This document shows, one piece after another, positions 16,694 to 24,010 of a DNA stretch of 64,000 nucleotides (position 1 is its first letter; each line of letters begins with the position of its first letter). This DNA comes from Bog-159 sp035499555 (GTDB lineage: Bacteria; Acidobacteriota; Terriglobia; Bryobacterales; Bryobacteraceae). Below the pieces are notes generated by a model. That model did no database searches. It had not been told where the DNA came from and saw only the letters and a program-made list of their open reading frames with translations. A program made the translations under genes and the position numbers. The stretch lies in NCBI GenBank assembly GCA_035499555.1, contig DATJYO010000065.1:62001-126000 (forward strand), in the 5' to 3' direction.

Positions 16694-19105
16694 TCAGGCC
16701 AGCGCTTTCTGGACGGCGGCGACCAGTTCGGCGGGCTGGTAGGGCTTCTTCAAAAAGCCCAGGGAGCTACTGCCGGAAGCCCCCGGCTCGCCATAGCCGC
16801 TGGATAAGACGACCGGGACGCCGGGCCGGATTTTCAATAGCTCGGCGGCGACGTCCTCGCCGTGCATTACGGGCATGGTAAGATCCAGCACGACCACCGC
16901 GACCTGCGCCGCGTGCCGGCGGAAGACCTCGATGGCTTCCCCGCCATCACCCGCAGTCAGCACCCGGTAGCCGTGCTGCTCCAGGATCGCGCGCGCGAGG
17001 TGACGCATGCCCCTTTCGTCGTCCACCACCAGGACGGTCCCGCGGCCCTCCGCGGGCGTGCCCACCGCATCAGCCGCCTGGGTTTCTTCTTTCTTGCCGG
17101 ATGCCGGGAACAGCAGGCGGAAGGTGGATCCCACGCCCTTTTCACTGCTCACTTTCAGGGCGCCGTGGTGTGCGCGCACGATGCCGATGACCGCGGCCAG
17201 CCCCAGTCCGCGCCCGGTGAACTTGGTGGTAAAGAACGGATCGAAGATGCGGGCTTGGGTCTCCGGCGTCATGCCGCATCCCGTGTCGCGAACCTCCAGG
17301 TACACATAGCGGCCGGCGGGCAGTTGGTCGTCGAACCAGGTGCCGGCGAGATAGGCGCGATCGGCATCGATCACGCCCGTGGAGATCACGATGAGCCCGC
17401 CCCGGTCGCCGATGGCTTCCGCCGCATTGGTGATCAGATTCATGGCAATCTGGCGCACCTGGGCCGCATCCGCCTCGATGCAGGGCAGCCCTTCATCCAG
17501 CTCCAGGCGGGTCACCGTGTGCTTGGAGATCACGCTCTGCAGCAGGCTGGCGGTCTCGGCCGCCACGCGCGACAGATTCAGCACCTGCAAAGTGAAGCGG
17601 CCCTTGCCCGCGTAGGCCAACATCTGGCTGGTAAGCTCCGAGGCGCGGCTGGTCGCGGTTTCGATTTCGGCCAGCTTATCGATGACCGGCGAACCGGGCG
17701 GCAGGTCCAGCAGCGCCATGCGCGCATTCCCCAGGATGACGGTCAGCAGGTTGTTGAAATCGTGCGCCAGTCCCCCCGCCAGGATGCCGAGGCTTTGCAG
17801 CCGCTGCGCATGTTGTACCTGAGCTTCCAGCTTGCGTTTCTCGTCTTCGGCGCGCTTGCGGTCGCTGATATCGGCCACGGTGCCGATGCAGCCGCCAATG
17901 GCGCCCGATGAGTCGCGTTCCGCGGCCAGGTGGGTGAGCACCCAGGCGACGGATCCGTCGGCACGCACGATGCGGTGCTCCAGCGATCCGGTAGCGCCGC
18001 CTTGCACCACACGGCGCCATTCCACGGCCAGGCGGTCGCGGTCCTCCGGCTCCAGGACGCGGTCCCAGGTTCCCTGACCCGCCTCCTGCAGGCTCATGCC
18101 CACGATCTCAGTGGCCCGCCGGTTCAGATACACGCAGCGGCCGGCTTGATCGGTGCGGAAGATGCCCACGGGCGACATTTCGGCCAGGTCCTGGTAGTGC
18201 TGCTCAGACTCGCGCAGGGCCTCGTTGCTGCGCATCAATTCGACGGTCCGCTGGGCGACCCGCAAGGCCAGCTCGTCGCGGGCGCGGCGCAGATCCTCGC
18301 GATCCTGGCGCGCCTCGGTAACATCCACACAGGAGCCGATGTAGCCGGTGAAACGGCCGTCGGTGTCAAAGCGCGGCCGCCCGCTGTCCAGGATCCAGCG
18401 GTAGGAGCCGTCGGCGCGCCGCATGCGGCGTTCGAAATGAAACTCGCGCCGCGCGTTTACCGCCTCGAGGTAGTCCGCACGGCCGCGGGCGCGCTCATCC
18501 GGGTGAAGGTTCTCGAGCCAACCCCAGCCGAGTTCCTGCTCCAGGGTGCGGGCGGAGAATTTGAGCCATCCTTTATTGACGAAGACCCACTGGCCTTCGG
18601 CATCCGACATCCAGATGAAGACCGGCGCCGTGTCGGCCATATCCCGGAAACGCCTCTCGCTCTCCTTCAAGGCCTCTTCGGCCCGCACCCGGTCGGTGAG
18701 ATCCTGGGCATGGCCCAGCACGCGTGCCGGGGTCCCGAGTTCCTCGAAGAGCACGTTGCGATAGAGCCAGATACGTTCGGAGCCGTCGCGCGCGACCAGG
18801 CGCATCAGGCCCGAATCGCTGCCTTTCCGCCGGATGCGCTCCAGGTACTCGTCGAACAGATGCCGGACGGCCGGGGCGAGAAACTGCCGCATGTTCACGC
18901 CAACGCCTTCTTCAGGGCGAAACCCGAGCGAGCGGGCGGCGGCCGGATTCACGATGGAAAGCACGCCGTCCAGGTCGTGCACGCACATCAGACCCAGGCT
19001 GTCCTCGAACAGTACGCGGTAGAGCCGCTCCTGCTGGCGGGCATTAGCGAGTTGGCTGGCCAGCAGTGCCTGATCGGTCGGCGGTGGGGCCGGGTCGTCA
19101 CGCAT
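16694..19105 (-). CDS. Hybrid PAS sensor histidine kinase with C-terminal receiver
   Basis: This 803-residue protein has three PAS domains (about residues 25-145, 150-275 and 305-425) and no membrane segments, so it should be a cytoplasmic sensor. A HisKA-type dimerisation region follows with GGLAHDFNNLLTVILGN (phospho-acceptor His at about 455). The ATPase domain has MNLITNAAEAIGD (N box), DTGCGM (G1) and FTGRGLGLAAVIG (G2). A CheY-like receiver occupies about 690-803, with the acceptor Asp in VVVLDLTMPVM and the conserved Lys in LKKPY. The ligand is unknown. No cognate DNA-binding regulator is adjacent, although a PadR gene lies 73 bases further upstream on the same strand. Confidence 0.9.
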   Translation of the reverse strand: MRDDPAPPPTDQALLASQLANARQQERLYRVLFEDSLGLMCVHDLDGVLSIVNPAAARSLGFRPEEGVGVNMRQFLAPAVRHLFDEYLERIRRKGSDSGLMRLVARDGSERIWLYRNVLFEELGTPARVLGHAQDLTDRVRAEEALKESERRFRDMADTAPVFIWMSDAEGQWVFVNKGWLKFSARTLEQELGWGWLENLHPDERARGRADYLEAVNARREFHFERRMRRADGSYRWILDSGRPRFDTDGRFTGYIGSCVDVTEARQDREDLRRARDELALRVAQRTVELMRSNEALRESEQHYQDLAEMSPVGIFRTDQAGRCVYLNRRATEIVGMSLQEAGQGTWDRVLEPEDRDRLAVEWRRVVQGGATGSLEHRIVRADGSVAWVLTHLAAERDSSGAIGGCIGTVADISDRKRAEDEKRKLEAQVQHAQRLQSLGILAGGLAHDFNNLLTVILGNARMALLDLPPGSPVIDKLAEIETATSRASELTSQMLAYAGKGRFTLQVLNLSRVAAETASLLQSVISKHTVTRLELDEGLPCIEADAAQVRQIAMNLITNAAEAIGDRGGLIVISTGVIDADRAYLAGTWFDDQLPAGRYVYLEVRDTGCGMTPETQARIFDPFFTTKFTGRGLGLAAVIGIVRAHHGALKVSSEKGVGSTFRLLFPASGKKEETQAADAVGTPAEGRGTVLVVDDERGMRHLARAILEQHGYRVLTAGDGGEAIEVFRRHAAQVAVVVLDLTMPVMHGEDVAAELLKIRPGVPVVLSSGYGEPGASGSSSLGFLKKPYQPAELVAAVQKALA

Positions 19106-19178
19106 GGGGGATGGACGTGTAATCAGGCTACCGCACTTGTGGCGGAAGCGGCAATACGCAAGCCGTTAAGGCGAAACG

Positions 19179-19595
19179 CTAAGCGGATTTGGCCTTGACG
19201 GCCGGCTCGCGCAGGGATTCGCGCGCATGCCGGACGAAACGGGTCATCGATTTTGAAACGTGGTCCAGTACCGTGGCCCACTCTTCCAAGTGCTGCTCAC
19301 CCCGGGCGGTGAGCCGGTAGACGCGGCGAGCCGGTCCGCTCCCGTCGGTTTCCCACTCGGATTTGACGTTGCCGTTCATTTCCAATTGGCGCAGCGTCCG
19401 GTACAGCGCGGCCCTCTCGATCTCGGCATCGGTGAGGGCGTGTTCCTGCAAGTCGGTCGACAGGTCGTAGCCGTAGGAGCGGCCCTTCTTTTTGAGAAGC
19501 AGCAGGACTACCGGCTCGACAAAACGATAAAGGTTGCCCATGGCACAGGTACACGGCTGATTACTGCCATGCCGTTCGCAGATCCGTTTTGGCAC
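19179..19595 (-). CDS. PadR family transcriptional regulator with N-terminal Cys cluster
   Basis: The 138-residue product is a PadR-type winged-helix regulator: PVVLLLLKKKGRSYGYDLSTDL, ALYRTLRQLEMNGNV and RVYRLTARGEQHLEEW are typical. The start is taken as GTG at 19595 because GGAGAGGG lies about eight bases upstream. This start adds an N-terminal segment with three cysteines and a histidine (CERHGSNQPCTC) directly before the conserved GNLYRFVEP. Such a cluster could bind a metal or act as a redox switch; this is inference. The AT-rich divergent region upstream contains a perfect 19-bp palindrome (19655-19673), a likely self-operator that also occurs in front of the ridA operon. Confidence 0.85.
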   Translation of the reverse strand: MPKRICERHGSNQPCTCAMGNLYRFVEPVVLLLLKKKGRSYGYDLSTDLQEHALTDAEIERAALYRTLRQLEMNGNVKSEWETDGSGPARRVYRLTARGEQHLEEWATVLDHVSKSMTRFVRHARESLREPAVKAKSA

Positions 19596-19654
19596 TTGAC
19601 CCTCTCCTGGCGCTCGCGTTGATCCCGCGCGCCTTTTCTTCATCATACGCAAGA

Positions 19655-19673
19655 TAGATGCGAAAAGCATCTA
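19655..19673. promoter_or_regulatory. 19-bp palindromic operator upstream of padR
   Basis: TAGATGC-N5-GCATCTA is a perfect inverted repeat with 7-bp arms and a 5-base centre, located 60 bases upstream of the padR start in an AT-rich divergent region. The same 19-bp layout occurs at 30954-30972. It is a candidate PadR binding site. Confidence 0.6.
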
Positions 19674-19706
19674 AATTATGGCGGGAATTGAAAGATATGG
19701 TGCTAA

Positions 19707-19732
19707 TATAATATAGATGTAAGTTATCTCTA
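19707..19732 (+). promoter_or_regulatory. TATAAT box overlapping a degenerate operator copy, for the 19747 gene
   Basis: TATAAT at 19707-19712 is followed by TAGATGT-N5-ATCTCTA at 19714-19732. This has the same 19-bp spacing as the padR palindrome, with a degraded right arm. No good -35 box is seen at 16-18 bases upstream. If used, the operator copy would cover the transcription start. Confidence 0.4.
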
Positions 19733-19746
19733 ATGAGGCGCACCAG

Positions 19747-20202
19747 GTGAGCCGGGTGGCATGTTTGGCGATTCTGACGATGGCGGGAATGGCGGCGACC
19801 CCCGCATTTCCGCATTGCCGACATCATAATGACTGCGACGGCTGCGGCGACGGCTGCTGCCATCCCATGATGCAGCGTTCCCGCGGCGCGAACGCCGGCG
19901 TCCGGGCCGCCGAGCAGTCGCTGGCCGGCAAGGTGGTTGAGGTCATCTATCTGCCGGGAGCATCCGAGGATACCGGTATGGTGGAGGCCCGGCTCATGGC
20001 CGGGACGCAAGCGGTCACGGCGCGCCTGGGGCCGAGCGGCTTCCTGCATCAGAACCAGATGGATATCCGGGAAGGGGACACGATCACGGTCACGGGCTAC
20101 CGGGTGGCCGCCGGCGGGCGGGAGACAGTGGTGGCGACGGAGATGGTTAAAGACGGGAAAACCATTCGCTTGCGGGATGCCTGGGGCCGGTCGGCCTGGT
20201 GA
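19747..20202 (+). CDS. Small secreted Cys/His-rich protein with a predicted beta-barrel (OB-like) domain
   Basis: The 151-residue product starts at GTG 19747 with GAGG at about 19735. A signal peptide (about residues 1-21) is followed by a dense metal-binding-like segment, HCRHHNDCDGCGDGCCH. The remaining 90 residues (AGKVVEVIYLPG through RLRDAWGRSAW) look like a small beta-barrel of OB-fold type. No named family is recognised. It is divergent from padR and shares its operator region, so it is probably a member of the PadR regulon. Metal or redox binding is inferred only from the Cys/His composition. Confidence 0.6.
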   Translation: MSRVACLAILTMAGMAATPAFPHCRHHNDCDGCGDGCCHPMMQRSRGANAGVRAAEQSLAGKVVEVIYLPGASEDTGMVEARLMAGTQAVTARLGPSGFLHQNQMDIREGDTITVTGYRVAAGGRETVVATEMVKDGKTIRLRDAWGRSAW

Positions 20203-20219
20203 TGGATGGCGCATGATGG

Positions 20220-21362
20220 TCATCGCAGGATGGCCGGCTTTCCGCCCCGGATGGCCGCCAGGACCGGCGGGCGGCGGTTCTGCCCGAACTCGTCCCATCG
20301 AATGAGGCCGCTGGCGCCTTCGATCGGCGGCTGGGACGCCAGGGCCTCCCGAATCCGGGCACGGTTCAGGCCTCCCCTGCGTATCGCGCCTACGGCCACG
20401 GCGACGGAATCGTAGGCACAAGCGGCGGCGTAGTCTGGTGCGCGGCCGAACCGCGCCGTGAATTCCTTGACGAAAAATGGCGCCGGCGGGCCGACCCACG
20501 GAAATACCGCGCCCTCAGCCGCCGTGCCTGCCTCGCCGGCAAAGCACGCCCGGCCGAACAGAGGCCCACCGCCGATCGCGCCCGCGAAGCCCGCTTTCCG
20601 CAACTGTTCGACCAGGCGGGCGCTATCGCGGGCTCCGGCGATGACTACGATGGCGTCCGGCCGGGCATTCAGGGCGTCGCGAACCAATTCCGAGAGATCG
20701 GGACGGCCCGGCTCGAACTCCAGTTGCAGTTCGAGCCGGGCGTGTTCGCGGAGACAGGCAGGCTTCAGGTATCCGGCAAATGCGCGCGAATCGTGGTCGG
20801 TGGCCGCCAGGATCACCAGGCTTCGGTCGCCAAGCGCGCGCGCAAGTACGGCGGAGTGCAGGTCATCGCCTTGCACGACGGAGAACATCCACGGTACTCC
20901 CGCCATGTGGATGCTGCGATCCGTGGCTACCGGGTTGATCAGCGGCAGCAGCGCCTTCGCCACCACCTGCTCGGCCAGATGTGTGCCGGTGCCTTCGATA
21001 GAGCCGACGATCAACCACACGCGATCCACGAACGCCATGCGGGTGATCGAAGCGGCGCCGGCGCGCCAGGGATTCTCCGTCCAGGCGGCCACCAGCCGGA
21101 ACGGCTTGCCTCTGTAACCGCCCTCGCGATTGGCCCGATCGATAGCCAGGGTGACGCCCTGCCATGGCATGCCGCCTTCCGGATGAGAATCGTCGGATGG
21201 TCCGTAGTAGCCGATCCGGACCTCCTGGACCCCGGCAGGCTCGGGCAGATCCGCGCCGGGCCCGGCAAACGTCGCCGGAACCTGGCGGGCGTCTTTGTAC
21301 GGTGCCTGTGGCGGGGCGCCCCACAGCGTAGAACAGATCAGTAAGGCGGCAAGGCGCGTCAT
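20220..21362 (-). CDS. Periplasmic receptor, ABC substrate-binding (Peripla_BP_6) type
   Basis: This 380-residue exported protein has a signal peptide (MTRLAALLICSTLWG) and a two-lobe type I binding fold like LivJ or UrtA. Visible blocks are VRIGYYGPSDDSHPEGGMPW, GVTLAIDRANREGGYRGKPFRLV, AAACAYDSVAVAV and LNRARIREALASQPP. Its start overlaps the stop of the preceding receptor gene (ATGA at 21359-21362). No permease or ATPase gene is nearby, so it may serve as a sensing or electron-transfer partner rather than a transporter subunit. It is the last gene of the ridA operon. The ligand is unknown. Confidence 0.8.
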   Translation of the reverse strand: MTRLAALLICSTLWGAPPQAPYKDARQVPATFAGPGADLPEPAGVQEVRIGYYGPSDDSHPEGGMPWQGVTLAIDRANREGGYRGKPFRLVAAWTENPWRAGAASITRMAFVDRVWLIVGSIEGTGTHLAEQVVAKALLPLINPVATDRSIHMAGVPWMFSVVQGDDLHSAVLARALGDRSLVILAATDHDSRAFAGYLKPACLREHARLELQLEFEPGRPDLSELVRDALNARPDAIVVIAGARDSARLVEQLRKAGFAGAIGGGPLFGRACFAGEAGTAAEGAVFPWVGPPAPFFVKEFTARFGRAPDYAAACAYDSVAVAVGAIRRGGLNRARIREALASQPPIEGASGLIRWDEFGQNRRPPVLAAIRGGKPAILR

Positions 21363-22828
21363 GAGCCCGCCGATTTCGTATACCCCAGGCTTTCCGGTGT
21401 ATGGCTGCGTATCTTGGGTTTGGGAACCTGCAGATCCGCGCGCGAGTAATACTTCCACTGCCCGTGCTCGCATCGTGTCAGAAAGACCTCGCCGATATCG
21501 TCCATGGCGGGGCCGAACGGGATGTCGCCGGTGACACCCGGAAAAGGGTTGGTTCGGTAGGCCAGCACGTCCCGGATCTTGGCGCGGTTGAGGCCGGCGT
21601 TCTGGATCGCCCAGATGAGCATGTTCATGCCGTCGTACCCGTGAGAGGCATAAGTCTCGGGATCTTCACCGAAGCGGCGCCTGAAGCGCTCGCGGAAGGC
21701 CAGGAACTTCGGATCCTTCCGGTCGGGATTCCATGGATAACCGGCAATGACGCCCTCGGCGTTGGCGCCGGCCACCTTGACAAACTCTTCCGAAGCGGTG
21801 CGATCGCACCCGTAGAAGGGTTGATGCATGCCCATCTGTCGCATTTGGTTCAGGATCAGCGCGCCTTCGGCCGCATCGCCCCAGTGCACTACGGCATCCA
21901 GGTTGGCGGCCTTGAGACGATCGAGCTGCAAAGAGAAATCGGCCGCGCCGACCCGGTAGGCCATTTCGACGATGATGGGCCGCTTCAGACGCCGCGCGCT
22001 ATCCCGGACCTTGCGCACGCCGAACCGGCCGTAACGGTTCGAAGAGCGAATGATCCCGATCCGCTGGTGGCCCATTTTCAGGATCATGTAGTCGATCAGC
22101 AGATATCCCATCTGGCGGTCGTCGCCGATGCAACGCATCACCCAGGGGATGTTGGTTTCGATGAAAGTCGGGTCGGTATCGCCCGAATTCATCATGACGA
22201 CTTCGGTCTTCAGAGCTACCCGGATGGCGATGTGGCTGTTCGCTCCGTCGATGGTACCCAGCATGGCCCACACCGGATCCAGGTAGGACATCCGGATAAT
22301 TTCGTTGCCGGAGGCGCCCCACAGGCCGTTATCGTTTCTGGTCTCGAGTTCGAACGGTATGTGACGCTGGAGGTAACCGCCGCGGGCGTTGGCTTCTTCG
22401 ACGGCCAGGCGCGCGCCGCGCAGCATATTGATGCCGAGCGCTTCCTCGTGACTCTTGCCTCCCGTGGCCACCGAAACGGTGGACATGATCGGCCCGATGA
22501 AGCCGATCTTGACGGTCTTCAGCTCCGGCCCGGGCTCGGGAATGGCGCGGCCCGGTCCGTTGTATTCCATCTGGAGCAGGAAATGGCGTTTGTAGGGTTT
22601 GACTCCGCCATAGGGTTCCAGGTCTTCGGGAATGCCGGCGTAATTGGCGTCGGTTCTCAGCGGCAGATCCGGAGTCTGGTACGCCGTCAACGAGTTGATC
22701 GCCTTCAGAACTTTCTCGGTGGCGGGATCGTGCAGCACGATCCACGGCTCCAGGGGCGGGTCCGGCTTGTACTGGCCCAGAGCCGCCGCGGCGCCGACCA
22801 TCGCCAGCAACCACAGGCGCGATCTCAT
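21359..22828 (-). CDS. Periplasmic receptor, ABC substrate-binding (Peripla_BP_6) type, long form
   Basis: This 489-residue exported protein has a signal peptide, an N-terminal extension of about 110 residues, and then the type I binding fold: VKIGFIGPIMSTVS, GARLAVEEANARGGYLQRHIPFEL, ASHGYDGMNMLIWAIQNAGLNRAKIRD-like sequence and PFPGVTGDIPFGPAMDD. It is paralogous in fold to the neighbouring receptor at 20220. The extension is unusual for branched-chain amino acid receptors. Starts and stops overlap by four bases on both sides, indicating tight coupling with the propeller gene upstream and the second receptor downstream. Confidence 0.8.
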   Translation of the reverse strand: MRSRLWLLAMVGAAAALGQYKPDPPLEPWIVLHDPATEKVLKAINSLTAYQTPDLPLRTDANYAGIPEDLEPYGGVKPYKRHFLLQMEYNGPGRAIPEPGPELKTVKIGFIGPIMSTVSVATGGKSHEEALGINMLRGARLAVEEANARGGYLQRHIPFELETRNDNGLWGASGNEIIRMSYLDPVWAMLGTIDGANSHIAIRVALKTEVVMMNSGDTDPTFIETNIPWVMRCIGDDRQMGYLLIDYMILKMGHQRIGIIRSSNRYGRFGVRKVRDSARRLKRPIIVEMAYRVGAADFSLQLDRLKAANLDAVVHWGDAAEGALILNQMRQMGMHQPFYGCDRTASEEFVKVAGANAEGVIAGYPWNPDRKDPKFLAFRERFRRRFGEDPETYASHGYDGMNMLIWAIQNAGLNRAKIRDVLAYRTNPFPGVTGDIPFGPAMDDIGEVFLTRCEHGQWKYYSRADLQVPKPKIRSHTPESLGYTKSAGS

Positions 22829-24000
22829 CGTGAGCCTCTTTTCGGCGCCGCCGCTTGAGCAACCATCTTGGGGCGCTCGTGCAGGCCAGGATAATATCCG
22901 TCGCCGATACCCCAGCCCAACCCCTTCGCAGTAGCCAGCCAAACATCGTTGCCGTCGATGTCCGCGTTGATGATGAAACTGTGCGGAATGCCGACCGGCA
23001 TGGCGACCGTCTCCAACACTTCTTTGTCGCGGCTCACAATCGCTTTGCCGCCCTTGTCGTTGGGATTGCGGGTGTAGGCGACCCACGTGTTTGTGGCAAA
23101 GTCGACGATTGCGCCCGCGCCTTTGTCGGAGCAGAACCAGGCCTCGTCGGCGCTGCGCGCCCGCACGTTATTGATGAAGTCGCTGGGCAGGCCGGAATCC
23201 TGGTTGTAGTACCCGCGCCAGTTGCGGCCATCGTACCGGCAACCGCCGAAGTAGCTCGATATCCACAGGACGCCATCAGCCTGCTGTGCGCCGGTGGTGA
23301 TCACGTGGATGATTCCGTCGTCCCGGTAAAGGTCGATCTCCATCTCGCCGTCCGGATCCGTGTAGTCTTTCCAACGCTCGGCCTGGATGTCGTACTCCAG
23401 CACGCCGCTGCCCCAGATCGCCAGGAACACTTTGTCTTTGCCGTTATAGCTGGCGTTGTAGTTCCAGATCTCTTCCATTGGCGAATTCTTCTCGGTGAAG
23501 ATGGTCCACTCGTGAGTCTTGACGTTGTAGCGGCTCGCGCCTGCGGTGGTGGCTGCCCATACGTTGTCGTTTTCAACCGCCACGCCGTAGACCACATCGT
23601 TGACCAACCCGCTGTTGAGCTGGTGCCAATGATCGAAGCGGCCGCCGCTGAAGCGCGCCAGACCGCCGCCGAACAGCCCCAGCCACACGTCGCCGGTCTT
23701 TTTGTCCACATCGATCGCCGTCACCGCGCGGAACGGCAGCCCGTCCTTTTCCTTCCAGCTTTTGATCCTGCCGGTGCGCTTGTCGAGCATGGCCAGCCCG
23801 TCCTCGGTTCCGATCCAGACGTGCGGGCCATCGACTTTCACGGCAAAGATGTGATCGTTCGGCAGCCCATCGTCAACCGTGAACTGCTTCCACCTGGTGT
23901 ACACATAGGGCAGTTTCAGATTGCCGGTCTCGGCCGGTGGGCCGGCCGCCAGGGCCAGGCCAGCGAGTATGCCCAGAGCCGCTGCCGCGGTGATTCTCAC
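22825..24000 (-). CDS. Secreted sensor-type beta-propeller (Reg_prop-like)
   Basis: The 391-residue product has a signal peptide ending near LALAAG, followed by repeats of about 40-45 residues resembling two-component-regulator propeller repeats. Examples are FTVDDGLPNDHIFAVKVDG, VWIGTEDGLAMLDKRTG, VWLGLFGGGLARFSGG and VWAATTAGASRYN. In family members these repeats form the periplasmic sensor part of hybrid histidine kinases, but here no kinase is attached, so it is a free-standing propeller. It is coupled to the receptor gene downstream by an ATGA overlap and follows the decaheme gene by ten bases. The role in the operon is unknown. Confidence 0.8.
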   Translation of the reverse strand: MRITAAAALGILAGLALAAGPPAETGNLKLPYVYTRWKQFTVDDGLPNDHIFAVKVDGPHVWIGTEDGLAMLDKRTGRIKSWKEKDGLPFRAVTAIDVDKKTGDVWLGLFGGGLARFSGGRFDHWHQLNSGLVNDVVYGVAVENDNVWAATTAGASRYNVKTHEWTIFTEKNSPMEEIWNYNASYNGKDKVFLAIWGSGVLEYDIQAERWKDYTDPDGEMEIDLYRDDGIIHVITTGAQQADGVLWISSYFGGCRYDGRNWRGYYNQDSGLPSDFINNVRARSADEAWFCSDKGAGAIVDFATNTWVAYTRNPNDKGGKAIVSRDKEVLETVAMPVGIPHSFIINADIDGNDVWLATAKGLGWGIGDGYYPGLHERPKMVAQAAAPKRGSR

Positions 24001-24010
24001 GTTCGCCTCC

